From Varanus komodoensis (taxonomy: Eukaryota; Chordata; Lepidosauria; Squamata; Varanidae), in NCBI RefSeq assembly GCF_004798865.1, contig NW_025335268.1:87290748-87354747 (forward strand): a stretch of 64,000 nucleotides of DNA. Reading direction: 5' to 3'. A program made the translations under genes and the position numbers. Position 1 is the first letter of the stretch. Every line of letters starts with the position of its first letter. Shown in pieces: positions 1 through 10,921 of this stretch. The notes under the pieces were generated by a model that worked only from the letters and a program-made list of their open reading frames with translations, had not been told where the DNA came from and searched no databases.

Positions 1-19
1 AAGACGTTTTCACTCTTAT

Positions 20-98
20 CTGTATTTCATTATATTTTATGAGCTGATGTAAACAGCCCAGAGAGTTTTGGCTGTTGGGCAGTATAGAAATAAAAAAG
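20..98 (+). repeat. LINE 3' tail remnant (L2/CR1-like)
   Basis: The stretch resembles the common reptile LINE 3' end of the form 'tgtaaaccgcccagagagc...gggcggtatagaaataaa': here gatgtaaacagcccagagag followed by ctgttgggcagtatagaaat and an A-rich end. It is too short and diverged to name the subfamily. Confidence 0.45.
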
Positions 99-109
99 AG
101 GAGGATGGA

Positions 110-790
110 AATTGCAAAAACAAAAAACAAAACTTTTCAGGCAAAACTTTTCCTCTTGGCTTGTTCTTCTCTTGACCACTTGCCTTCTAGTGGGGATACA
201 TTTGGTCTCTTCTGGGCAATGTTGAAGGTCAGTACCTTGGTGGCAGACCCCCCCCCCCCACAAAACACATATTGTTCTAGCCAAGGCTTTTAGTCCTCAC
301 AGTAGCACCACTGCAACTTCAGCAGTCTCAGAGTGGGGGGCTCAGTGAGGGGGGACATAAAATCCAAAAGGGGCCACAGAGAGCCAAAGATGTCTCCACA
401 TCACGGCAGGAGAGAAAACTTGTTCCTGTCACCGTGACCCAAGGATTCTAATGTGACTCACTTATTAGAAGACTGAGTTTTAATTGGGGAAATGTGGGTT
501 CACATTCTCATTCTGCGGAACTGAAGCTGTCACTCCTAAGAGCTGTGATAACCCCAATTATCGTTGCTAACCACACCCTTGTCTCCTGCAGGAGAAAGAC
601 AACCAGATGGGTTAAGAGTAAACTTGCATCTTGATACCTGAAACAATTATTTGTGTTGGAATTTTTGAAGAGAAATTGGCAAAGAACTCAGTATCACCAA
701 GAGGCTATTTTGTATTATTTTGCATACAAAATAACAACCGTTCTGAGTGTGTGGAGGTGAGGCGAGCATGGCCAATGATGATGATGATGA
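110..790. other. No gene recognised; contains a C12 homopolymer
   Basis: No coding or RNA feature could be supported. The visible oddity is a run of 12 C at 248-259, which lies inside two overlapping short ORFs on opposite strands that look like chance. Confidence 0.6.
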
Positions 791-814
791 TAAGAAGTCT
801 TACAGCCATGCAGA

Positions 815-890
815 GTTCTGCAACCTGATGCCCTCCAGACCTGGACTGCCATTCCCATCATCCCCAGCCAGTATGGTCAATGGCTTTATT
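815..890. mobile_element. Fragment of palindromic MITE-like repeat
   Basis: The words 'atgccctccagac', 'ggactgccattcccatca' and 'ccccagccagtatggtcaatgg' match the widespread sauropsid repeat built around 'ggactacaactcccatcatccccagccagcatggccaatgg'. Only one half is seen here. Related copies lie near 1.5, 34.8, 39.0 and 45.6 kb. Transposon superfamily is not settled. Confidence 0.5.
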
Positions 891-1230
891 TGCAGCTTAA
901 TTTTAGATCTGTTTCAGCTGAATTATTTCCCATCTTATGCACCTGGGTGTAAATGTTCTGTCACACAAAGCTTACAATGGGCCAGTGCACACAACTGAAT
1001 TTGGCTTATTCAGATACCCAGATGTGCCTGGCAGACAATCAAATGGTTTCTATATTAGTGTGGTTTCCACCCTCCTAGCTCAGTCCTTTCTCTGTTGGCA
1101 GGTATTCCATCAGCCACCACACCTGAAATTCAATCCCATGCTTCCATCAGCCACCACATGCCAGCAGCTATTCGAAATATTCAAGCCATGGATTGCCATG
1201 TCATCTTGAACCCAGGTGGCCAGTGTTTTG

Positions 1231-1330
1231 NNNNNNNNNNNNNNNNNNNNNNNNNNNNNNNNNNNNNNNNNNNNNNNNNNNNNNNNNNNNNNNNNNNNNN
1301 NNNNNNNNNNNNNNNNNNNNNNNNNNNNNN
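1231..1330. other. Assembly gap (100 N)
   Basis: Exactly 100 ambiguous bases, the customary placeholder for a gap of unknown size. Open reading frames crossing it are meaningless. Confidence 0.99.
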
Positions 1331-1497
1331 TTCAGAGAGTCAGAGAACTTTTTATTATTGGACGTATTTATAGCATGCATAGCCCACCCTTCTTCCATTA
1401 GGGAGTTCTTAAGGAAGGGCACATGGGGGAACCAGAGGCCTGGAGACTTGCCAATAACAAGCTTACTGCATTATCTATCATCAGACTGTCCCCTAAA

Positions 1498-1615
1498 ACA
1501 GTGTTTCCAACATGGGGTTTTGGATTACATTTCCCATCGTGCCCAGCCAGCATGATCAATGTTCAGGAATGCTGGGAGTTCTTACCCATAAATCCAGGTT
1601 GGGAAGGCTGTTCCA
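1498..1615. mobile_element. Palindromic MITE-like relic
   Basis: Both halves of the family are visible: 'ggattacatttcccatcgtg', 'cccagccagcatgatcaatg', then 'aggaatgctgggagtt', which answers the left half as an imperfect inverted repeat. The ends ('tgtttccaacatgggg' and 'gttgggaaggctgttcc') are degraded. No open frame is associated with it. Confidence 0.55.
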
Positions 1616-1619
1616 GTTC

Positions 1620-2300
1620 AAAGCTTTGCATGATTACTCAAAAGTAAGTATCAGAGTAATAAGTGAGTGTCTGACTACAACCTAACCCACTAAACACAAA
1701 TTAATCAAGAAATGGAGACAGCTTTATAACAGGAAGATTAAAGATAGGTAAATATAACTTGCAAAGAACTAAAATATGGGCCACTTCAAACTTTTAGCTA
1801 TATCTGACTAAGATAGGAAATCAGTGCAACAATGCAGATGATTTCAAATATGAATTATAATTCAGGGAACAACTCAATTATTTTGGTTTTAATCTATCTA
1901 TAAACAAAACAGCTATTCACTATCAGTCTTTTGCTTAGGGAATGACATGATTTGATAATAAATGAATCAATCACTTTTGTTTGTTCGCTTCAAAATGTTT
2001 TTCCCAACATATATATCATTATAGTTTCCTGCCAAAAAGAATTATGTTAACCCTTTGTGAATCCCACTTTAAAAATGGAACTTTGACCTTGACAGATATC
2101 AGACGTAACTACCCCTGTAAAAGGGGTGGCTTGCATTACTGCACATTCCCAAGCATGTACTTGTAGAATCTTGGGAAAAATTAGGAGCACTCTGGGACAT
2201 GTGGGTATAACAACCCTTATAACAGTCCGTGGATTATTGGAATGGCCATTAACAAGCCATCTTGAAGTTTGCATGACGTTGCAACCCACGATGTCTTATT
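1620..2300. other. No feature recognised
   Basis: AT-rich sequence with no ORF of note and no repeat family I can name. Confidence 0.55.
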
Positions 2301-2302
2301 AT

Positions 2303-2520
2303 TATTTTAATTTTATTTATTATATTTATATCCCACCATTTTCCTTCCTTCCAAGGACTCCAGGCAATTTATGTAACTCTCCTCTTCCTCTCAATCTTAT
2401 ACTCACAACAACAACCCTGTGAGGTAGGCTGGGCTAAGAATCTGTGACTGTCCCAACATCACCTATTTAGCTCCATGACTGACTGGGGACTAGAATCCAG
2501 CTCGCTGGAATCCTAGTTCA
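2303..2520 (-). mobile_element. tRNA-derived SINE with MIR/CORE-like centre (older copy)
   Basis: Read on the minus strand, the element shows a central block like 'gtgactttgggccagtcac', followed by 'cctcacagggttgttgtg' and a 3' end close to 'gggatataaat'. The tRNA-related head is much eroded near 2,490-2,520. It is the older and more diverged of two neighbouring copies in the same orientation. Confidence 0.7.
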
Positions 2521-2524
2521 GTAC

Positions 2525-2796
2525 TTTTATTTTATTTTTTATTTTTATTTTTATTTTATTTTATTTTTCAATTTATATCCTGCCTTTTTCCTACAAAGGG
2601 CTCAAGGCAGCTTACATCATTCTCCTCCTCCATCTCATCCCCACATCAACCCTGTGGGGTAGGTTGGGCTGAGAGTCTGTGACTGGCCCAAAGTCACCCA
2701 GTTGGCTCCATGGCTGAGCAGGGACTCGAACCCAGATCCTCTGAGTCCCAGTCCCATGCTCTTAACCACTACACCACACCACTATACCACACTGGT
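2525..2796 (-). mobile_element. tRNA-derived SINE with MIR/CORE-like centre (well preserved)
   Basis: On the minus strand it begins 'ccagtgtggtatagtggtg' and 'gtggtgtagtggttaagagc' (RNA polymerase III A-box region of a tRNA), then 'gggttcgagtccctg' (B box), then 'actgggtgactttgggccag' (CORE-like centre), and ends in 'gcaggatataaat' and an A/T-rich tail whose plus-strand form is a TTTTA-type repeat at 2525-2571. It is non-coding and depends on LINE proteins for movement. It abuts an older copy of the same family. Confidence 0.85.
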
Positions 2797-3204
2797 TGTC
2801 ATGTGGTGTGAAGCCAGTTGATGTCTGAAGTACACCTTTTTTTTCTGATACCGAGAAGCTAAAATGTACGTTGATTTCCATCACACAACACAGCGGTGGA
2901 AGCAGGGATGGGGCGGCAGGGGGAAAACTCTGAGCTTTCTCTTTCCCTCTTTTCCCCTTCAGCAGAATCAAGCAGGACTTTGGTAGCAGAGTCCTTTACT
3001 AAAGTTTAACAGGTTTTCACCATCTGCCTGAGAATCTTCATAGGTAACTCTGAAATGGCTTAGTCCTCTGCCCGTCTCTTTCTCTCCACCTCCTCTTTAG
3101 AATTGGGCAGATCTATCTGAGCAGTTTCAGGAGGTGGGGTGCCTCCTTCATACATTTAAAAGCCTTTTTCAATGTAAAGTGTTCTTTATTGACCAAAAAG
3201 CACA

Positions 3205-3772
3205 ATCCAGAATGAATCTCTGAGCATGTACAGAGGAGTTGACCTTTCTCCAGCACTTGTTAGGCTTCATCTGGAGAACTGCATCTATTTCTGGGCACCA
3301 CAGTTTAAGAAGGATGCAGGCAAGCTGGAAAGGGTTCAGAGGAGGGCAACAAGAATGATCCCATGACTTGAAACAAAACCCTATGAGAAGAGTTTGAAAG
3401 AACTGGGCATGTTTAGCTTTGGGAAGAGAAGAATAAAGGGAAACATGATAGCATCCTATAAGTACTCTAAAGACTGCCACAAAGAAAGAGGACAGGATCT
3501 TTTCTCGATCATTGCCGAGTTCAGGACACAGAATAATGGACTCAAGTTTCAGAAAGCCAGATTCCAGCTAAATATCAGGAAAAAAATTCTTGACTGTTAC
3601 AGCCATATGACAATGGAGGATGTGGGTTCTCCCACACTAGAGGCATTCAAGATGCAACTGGACAGCCATCTGAGAAGATGGTTTAATTCGGTGTCCTGCA
3701 CTGAGCAGGGGGTTGAGCCTGATGGCCTTCTGGCCCCTTCCAACTCTACTATTCCATGATTCTATAATCAAA
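3205..3772 (+). mobile_element. CR1 LINE, 5'-truncated 3' part
   Basis: The plus strand encodes the C-terminal region of CR1 ORF2. Recognisable words are LHLENCIYFWAPQFKKDAG, KLERVQRRATRMI, LKELGMFSFGKRRIKGN and FQLNIRKKI, close to the family pattern HLEYCVQFWAPxxKKDIxxLERVQRRATK. The frame is open from about 3,257 except for one TGA near 3,363. The 3' end carries the CR1 signature 'cttccaactctactattcc' and 'atgattctat'. Most of the element is missing, as is usual for CR1, which truncates at the 5' end. The copy is moderately diverged and inactive. Confidence 0.9.
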
Positions 3773-4780
3773 AGTTACACCTCAACCTATTTCTGCCTCA
3801 CAAGTTTTCTGTGATGTCGCCAGGCCAGGCAGTGGCAGGGCACATAATGTCACTATTAATTATGTGCCTCTTCCATCAAATTTCATATGCAAAGTCTGAG
3901 ACCAAACTCTTCCCTCTTGCGGGGGGTCTCAAAAAGTCTGTACTCCCTTTCCAAGCCACTAAACATTTGATGGTTTTCCAGCTTTTGGGTAGCCCCCCTC
4001 CCCCCACCCCTGTTTAAAAGGTTGAAATGCCTTTGTTAAGACTTGGCTATTAACAAGAAGAACTTCAAGCTAACATGTGCTGATATTCTTAGTTTTTGAC
4101 TGTTCCCTTTTTGCTTTCAGCCCTGCCCTCCAATGGAATTTGGCCTGAAGAACCTCTTCAAAAGAGAAATCAGCCACTGAACTGAAAGAGTTTTCTATCT
4201 CTCTTCCCCATAGGAACTCAGGTAAACTGCTTAGACAGAGAAATACTGGCCTAAGCAAATATTCACAAACTATGAAGTACATTCAGCCTACAACCTAATT
4301 AAGACTTTAATGCATATTGGATGGACAGAGCTAAGCATTGTCAGGGGAAAGAACCAATTGTCCTAATTGGGGAGAGGAAAACCAAGCACTGACAATACTA
4401 TGTGTCAAAGCAGAATTGCTTTATTTTTTCAGCAGACTCTGAAAGCAAAGCTACTTGTGCATTAAAACTAATGAATGGACATGTTACCTGGGTGCATGTA
4501 AACATACCCCATTTTATTTCAGTGGGAATTCTGCCTCCTTGCGCACAAGGCCAAATACACTGCAATTATCCTTGAGAAGTCACGGATGCTTCATTGTGAA
4601 GAAGACAAAGACGCATGCTTCTGCCCGTGCTGAGGAGCATGGTTTAGTCTACTGCATGTCTGTGCACCAGAATGAGCAATCAGGAGCACTGAATTTAACT
4701 TTCACCATTGTGGCATGTCTGAGGCTGGGTTTGGTAACGGTTTTGGGAGAGGGGTTTTTCTAATCTTAGTGTGGTCTTGC
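3773..4780. other. No feature recognised
   Basis: No supported gene or named repeat. A C-rich patch lies near 3,990-4,010. Confidence 0.5.
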
Positions 4781-4829
4781 CTTTTACATAATTGCAGTTC
4801 TTGTGAAGTGCGATATTGCTGTGCTTTTA

Positions 4830-4975
4830 ATTGTCTTATGATTAGATTTTAATATTGTGACTTTAGTGTTTCATTATATGGTTATATTGATTGTATATTT
4901 TTCTTTACAACTCACCCAGGGAGCTTTGTGACTAATGGGGTGAGCTAAAAAATCTAATACAAAAATAAATAAACT
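4830..4975 (+). mobile_element. LINE 3' tail relic (L2/CR1-like)
   Basis: A degraded form of the LINE 3' end 'caactcacccagggagcttt', 'aatggggtgagctaaaaa' and an 'aaaataaataaa' tail, which parallels the 'accgcccagagagctt...gggcggtataaaaataaataaa' pattern. No coding sequence is left. Confidence 0.5.
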
Positions 4976-4979
4976 CTGC

Positions 4980-6690
4980 GTACACAGGTGGGTGTCTGTG
5001 GGTGCTAATAATAACATCAACAAATTTCTTCCCAATGCAAAAAAGCTAGTACGGAGGAGGGACTTTCCTCAGAATTTTCCCCACCTTCTGTGAACTTAGT
5101 CTTACAGAAATTATTTTAAATATTTAAACTGTTTTAAATTTGATATATTGAAATTTTAGGCTATTTTAAATTTGTACACTTGCATTTTATATGGTATTTT
5201 ATTATATCTGCATTTTTACTGTATCTTTTTATTGTACTTTGAGGAATTGTCGCAAACTACCCAAAGAACTTCTGTTATTGTGTAGTATAATAATACAATT
5301 TATAAATAATATCCTGACAGTTATCCTCACCCACCAGAAGGATGCTAGTCATATTTTAAAAGCTACTCTGGCTCTTACTTTGAATATTCTCAGCCAAACA
5401 CTGCTCTCTCTGTCCATGCATTTTTTGGCCCATCACTTTTATCTTCACACAAGGACAAGGGCAGTAAGGAAAATGGGGAACTGGCTGTGTTATATCTGTA
5501 GAAAAGAAAGATAACTTCCTGCCTCTGACATAGTCCATCTTCTCTACTGATAGGAGAATGCCTTGGAGGAATTAGGGATGCAGCAGGTTAAATAAAAGAA
5601 GTTTGAGATCTGCAGATTACACATCTCTAACATTTGCTTCACCTAGACCCCAACCCCATCTCACTTTCTTGCTTTCCCTCCTACAAAACAAAAACATATT
5701 CCTTGTCATTGATAGCCATTGTTTTGCCTAGCTCCCAGTACCCCACAGCACCAAAAACAAAACAAAACAAAACAAAAAACCATAGCTCATAGAACATGCT
5801 TCTATGAGCTTTGTTACACTGCTGTTACATATTTTAACACTGGTAATGCCACAGGGGTCCTTTACACAGGCAAATCCTGTATGATGGTTGTATGAGTTAG
5901 CAGAAGTTATGTTCCCTGATCTCTATTCTTCATCTTTTGCCAGAAAGAAATATTTTAGATTTCTAAACCAAATTAACTGGTGCCCTGGGAAAAGCTGCAG
6001 TACTTGCATACTTTAACAGCTGTGAGGAAGTACTAGAGTTTGGAACCAGATTTTTCTCCTTTTATTTCTTCTGTCCTGGAATTCCTGCAATTCTGAGTGC
6101 TGTGTATTTTTGTCAATAGATTCAACTTTTATAACATGGTACGCTCTTATCTGCAGTGGGATTCTGTATCACCTCAACTCATAATAAACCCTTAGTTAGC
6201 TGAGCTATTGAAAAAAATGTACCAACTTTCTAGGGAGTTGCCTAAGTCAGAAACAAGAAGCTGGCACAGTTGTGATTCAGTATCCCAGTCAGATCTTGCC
6301 ACAACATAGTTAAAAATCCTCTTTGCTCTTTAACTGAGTAAGTGATGACTGCTACTAGATGGCCTTTTGATTATTTTAGGGTCAAGTTCAGCTGATCTTG
6401 TGAATTAGGGCTAGCCAGGGAAAGAACACGGATAAGGACTTACCTACCAAAACTCCACTTTCCCATTCTGCAGCTACTCCATTACTGCTTGTGGGGTCAG
6501 GAAGACATAAAGATATTGGAGTCTACTGGTGCACCAATAAAAAAGGGGGGCAATATGCAAAGCTTTAGTTCTATTGAACCCACTGCTTCCCTCCAATTGC
6601 TAGTTGCATCATTAAGGCATCAGATGTTTGTTTGTTTGTTTGATAATAAAATATCTAAGTGGTTTAAATATAAATATTAAAGTCTCATTT
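4980..6690. other. No gene recognised; short A-rich repeat
   Basis: The only regular structure is a short (CAAAA)n run at about 5,755-5,780 and a (GTTT)n run near 6,628-6,643. Small ORFs here have no recognisable content. Confidence 0.5.
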
Positions 6691-6895
6691 TAAATACTTC
6701 ATTAAAACAGTTCCAATTACAGTAACAGCATACAGCAATACAGGGAACAGTAAGACAAGGTAGCATATGATTATCAAATTGTTAAGTTATTACAAGCCAG
6801 AGAATGACTGGACAAATGAGTGCTTTTTCAGGAACCATTTGAAACATGACAGATGCTCAGGGGAGGATTTTCCAGAGGGCTGGCAAGGCTCCTCA
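6690..6895 (-). mobile_element. Possible LINE 3' UTR relic
   Basis: The order 'gagtgctttttcaggaacca', 'atgacagatgctcagggga' and 'ttttccagagggctggca' recalls the 3' untranslated region of a reptile L2/CR1-like LINE read on the minus strand. It is strongly diverged, so the assignment is tentative. Confidence 0.3.
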
Positions 6896-6899
6896 TCAA

Positions 6900-9735
6900 C
6901 ATCTAGCTTCACATGGTTTGCTGTAGCTGTTGGTCTTGCTTGTGCCCCCAAAAATTCCTCCTTCGATCCATAGATGCAGAACTCCTATTCCTGCAAGCTT
7001 TCCCCCTGATATAGCCGGTGAACTGTGCACGGGTACAAAAGAAAACGTTTGACAATGAACCCATCTTTTCAATGTGAAATTTGAAGGCTAGGAAGACACA
7101 GCTGAGTCACCTATGCCTGTGTGCTTTCATGGGGGGTGCACACAAAGGATATTGCTTCTATGTTTCACATCATGGGCATGATGATTTCAGCTGTCTGCTT
7201 CCTCCCAGAAAGTATCAGATCTGTTAAATATAGAACAAAGGCACCTTTTTGACAATTTTAGAAAGTGCTTAGACATAGCCTAACTCTATCCAAACTAAAC
7301 AGAGTTTTCAAATGTCAGTTTCTCTGCTTTTCTCTTTTTCATCCTGGTCCTGCTATGAAACATACCCTGTGTGGGTTTGCAGTGGATTTCCCCCCCCACT
7401 ATTGTTGGCCTATTGCTTGGTCTGAACTCCACTGTGGTTTTTCAGTGTGGTACATTTGGTCCTGAGAAACCACAAACAAACAATGGTCTGTTCTGTGGTC
7501 TCTCGGTACCATGATGGTTAGTTGTGTTATCCAATCCCAAAAAACACAACTCATTGTGGTACTAAGCACAGAACCAGAAGGCTGCTTGGCAAGAGCCACC
7601 AGCTGCAACTGGCAGCTGCCATTTTGTGCAACTGTCAGCGGTATCCCTTCTCCATGCATCTCCTGTCCTAAAGATCTTCTTTGAGCAGGAATGGGTGATC
7701 AGCAGGTCAACACTGAGAAAGGGGCACTACCACCCAGCTGATTCCCACTACCTTTGGCCTGAATGTGGCTCCCTGAAGGCACAGGAGGTGAGGATGCTCT
7801 ATCAGGTGCCTCATCCTCTTTGCTGCTCTTCAGGGCAAGAGACCTGTTTGTGCAACAGAGACTCCTAGACAGCCATGGGAAGCCTAACTTGGCCTGCAAC
7901 TGTAGCTGTTGACGTAAAGAGCCCAATTCTGCCCCACGGAGCCTCCAGAGACTGCCCAGAGAGGAGGAGCCAGTGGCAGGAAGATGGTTACCAAATGAGT
8001 CTGCTAATCCCTCAGGAACATTGAGGTTAAAAAGGAGAAACTATCTTAACCACACAGGGTTGCTTTTGGAAATGTCTGAACCCAGCTGCTATGTTGTGGA
8101 CCAATGTATTCAGTGCGAAGCAGTGTCTCCCCTGCAAAGCAATCGGGAATGAATAACTACAAAAGTAATTGTATTTAACTTGTTTTTATGTTTCAGTTAC
8201 GACTATAAAGATGCATACTTAGTATTTACTACTACCATTTATTATTTTACTATTACTTAGATTTAGATGCTTCCCTAGGCAGCTTGCGAAACACGACGTA
8301 AAATACAAGGTAATAAATAAATAATTTAAAAATATTACAGCTCCCAAACTGCAGCATTAAAAAATCTTTCTCATGGGACTCATTTATTTCATTTTTAAAG
8401 GAAAGTAATGCACAATCCAGTCTTGTGTCATCTTTGTGCAACAGCTGGCATGATTTTTGCAAAACAAAGCAAGGACACCCATATCAGTAATGGGCACGGA
8501 CAGCTAGCCACTTCCAGCAAGGAAGTGCATGCTTTTTTGAAGGTTTAATCAATCAATCTTTATCTAGAAATTCAGACAGAGAGGAACCCTTTCACTGATG
8601 ACAGCTGTTCTTTATGTACACACTCTCTTTAAATGCTTGTTTTTCCATATGATCAGCTTCTTCTGCTTTGTGTGTAGGTGGACTGACTTCGAAAGGTCTG
8701 TAATGCCGTCACTCTGAGGAAGAGGATTGTCTTCAATCAGTTCCCATTGCTATGAACATATGAATATATTCCATGGCTCTGACATTTGGAGCACTCTGAA
8801 AATATTTGGTTTTATAGACAGTTCTTAAATTCCAACCCCACCCCCTTCTTACACTCTGCAACGCACATAATTTAAGATGGGGGTGGGAGGCTGTTCTCCC
8901 TCGCTGATTCATAATGTCTGCTTTTTTCTGTATTTTTCCTAGCATCTATCTGAGAGCAAAAGCTGTTTCCTACCTCCCATATCCCACTCCCAACACACAT
9001 AAAGAAATCTTTGCAAAATAAAAGACACACCACCACATTTTCACAAAGCAATAAAATATACTTAAAGCATCAGCAGCAGAATAGCTTTTGTTGTGGGGTG
9101 TGTGTGTTTTCTTTTTGTAGTTTTACTGAACTGACAGTCTTCGAATGCCTTCTATCACAAGATATAAATGTAACCAATCCATGAAAATTCAATTTCCAGA
9201 ATACTGACTAGTAGTGGTCAGATACTGAAAAGTAGGTCAGTAGGTCACTTAATGCAAACTGGACTGAAATAATTTTCAGGATCTTACTGGGGCTGAGATG
9301 GGGTGGTATGGGCAGAAAGATCCAAGGGATTCTTTAGGTCAAGTTTGTGCTTTGAAATTCCATCACATTTTGATCTCAGAGTATTTAATAATAGAAAAAA
9401 TCTAGAAGATTCTAGAAAGTGAAATTTCTTTACAGAGCAGTAATAGTGGAAATCTTACTTCAGAATTGATTTTATGCTGCTGTTAATGAACAGCCGGAAC
9501 ATATTTAACCATCACCACCACAACAATAGAGGACAGACTACTAAATATCCCTGACCCTGTTTTCATTGCTTTACAATCAAGAACATAACAAGATCCAGAT
9601 GTGCTGATTTTAATGGATGTAGTATTATTTTCACCTGTTAGGACACATTTATTAGGGTAATGTCAAGGGTCCTTACTAGGATCCAGGTTTTTGTTTTTGT
9701 TTTGTTTTTTTACATCTCCATTGGGTCTTCATGAT
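6900..9735. other. No feature recognised
   Basis: Apparently unique non-coding sequence. Short ORFs near 7.3-7.9 kb lie on both strands over the same bases and show no domain or codon pattern. Confidence 0.5.
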
Positions 9736-9739
9736 GTCA

Positions 9740-10026
9740 TCCAGCAAAGCTGTTCCAGATGTTGCACGATCTATTAAAATGTGACATTGAAGGAAAATTG
9801 GACACTTTATTGAAGACTTGCTGTGACAAATATTTAAGAGATTATGAGGATGAGCTGACCTATATCTTGGATTCCATAGTTAGTTCCATAGTGAAAGTAT
9901 CCAGAACAATGTCTTCGCCAGTATTGGATACTTTTCAGGTGTTGAGGCCCAAGGATGCAGGCAAGGTCTTTGGATGACTCTAACTGACCACTTGCATGCT
10001 TGTCCCCTGTCAATTTTGGATTGTCA
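9740..10026 (+). mobile_element. L2-like LINE ORF2, upstream piece
   Basis: The plus strand gives a 72-codon frame ending SSPVLDTFQVLRPKDAGKVF and then, after a stop, remnants of TTCxLDPCPSWLL. This resembles the linker just before the reverse-transcriptase domain of L2-like LINEs ('..FxPLxxExVxKLLxxxTTCxLDPxPSWLLK'). The coding sequence appears to resume beyond the inserted elements near 10,925, so this is the left part of one broken LINE. The family name rests on remembered consensus patterns. Confidence 0.6.
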
Positions 10027-10264
10027 TATTTATTTATTTATTTAAAGTTTTTCTATGCCATCCCCTTGCTACATAGCCTCAGGACGGCTCACAAAAGTAA
10101 CAAATAAAACAATTACAATTAAAACCTGGAAACACACTGGCTGCATAATAAAATATATAAATACTAAACATGATTAAAATACTGTTTGAATAAAAAGGTC
10201 TTGGCCTGGCGCCGAAAAACAAATAAAGATGGTGCCAGGCGGACCTCTCTGGGGAACGCATGCG
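10027..10264 (-). mobile_element. L2-like LINE 3' end (truncated), inserted in an older LINE
   Basis: On the minus strand it runs from 'agaggtccgcctggcacca' through 'ccaagacctttttattcaaa' to 'gagccgtcctgaggctatgt', 'gatggcatagaaa' and a (AAAT)n tail. The same order occurs at 48,079-48,535, which also preserves coding sequence. Only the terminal 240 bases are present. It is inserted in the L2-like ORF2 remnant that flanks it. Confidence 0.75.
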
Positions 10265-10921
10265 ACCCAGTGTGGTGTAGTAGGCAACAGCTCAAGACTG
10301 GGACTCAGGAGATCTGGGTTCTAGTCCCCATTAAGCCATGAAGCCCACTGAGTGACTTTGGGCTAGTCACTACCTCTCAGCTTAACATACCTTAGAGCAG
10401 TGATGGCGAACCTTTTAGAGACCAAGTGCCCAAACTGCAATTCAAAACCCACTTATTTATTGTAAAGTGCCAACACTGCAATACATATTGAATACTGAGA
10501 TTTTAGTTTAGAAAAAACAACTCACAGCCAGTCCAAGCAGATATATATATATCCTTGGCAGCGCACTGACTGGCCATGCAAAAGCTCGGATGAGTCATAG
10601 CTAATGAGTCACGGCACGTGACATCATCACCTGACACCACTACTCCTTTCCGAGCATGCTCATGGCACCAATGTGCGCTGTTATCCAATGCTTGGCTGCT
10701 GGGGTGATGCTGGGGTGACCTGGCTGGTGTGCCAACAGAGAGGGCTCTCTGTGCCTGTTGCGGCATGCGTGCCATAGGTTCGCCACCACTGCCTTAGAGG
10801 GTTGTTGTTCCAAGAATGAAATGGGGGACAGAACCTTTGAGGTCACTTTGGGTTTCTTGCAGGAGATAGAAAACTGGGTTATAAATGCAACATCATTGCT
10901 GTCGTCATCATCATCATCTAA
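10265..10921 (+). mobile_element. tRNA-derived SINE, split by a hAT MITE
   Basis: The left half (10,265-10,397) carries 'ccagtgtggtgtagt', 'gggttctagtcccc' (B box) and 'gagtgactttgggctagtca'. The right half (10,800-10,921) supplies 'gggttgttgttcc' and 'gggttataaatgcaac', then an (ATC)n-like tail. The halves join in register when the intervening 394-bp MITE and one copy of its 8-bp target duplication are removed. It is the same family as the copies at 2.5 and 38.1 kb. Confidence 0.85.
10398..10791. mobile_element. Non-autonomous hAT MITE
   Basis: The terminal inverted repeats are 'cagtgatggcgaacct' at the left and 'aggttcgccaccactg' at the right, which pair at 15 of 16 positions. The element is flanked by a perfect 8-bp target duplication CCTTAGAG at 10,390-10,397 and 10,792-10,799, the size typical of hAT transposons. 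No transposase frame is present, so it moved with enzymes made elsewhere. Internal words such as 'agaccaagtgcccaaactg' are typical of a high-copy hAT family of reptiles and some mammals. Confidence 0.93.

Noticed and set aside
1095-1555. Open frames crossing the N run
   Set aside because: The unknown bases cannot contain stops, so the frames are artefacts.
2520-2575. Repeated TTTTA units as a CRISPR-like or satellite array
   Set aside because: Short irregular A/T tail of a SINE; no spacers of regular size.
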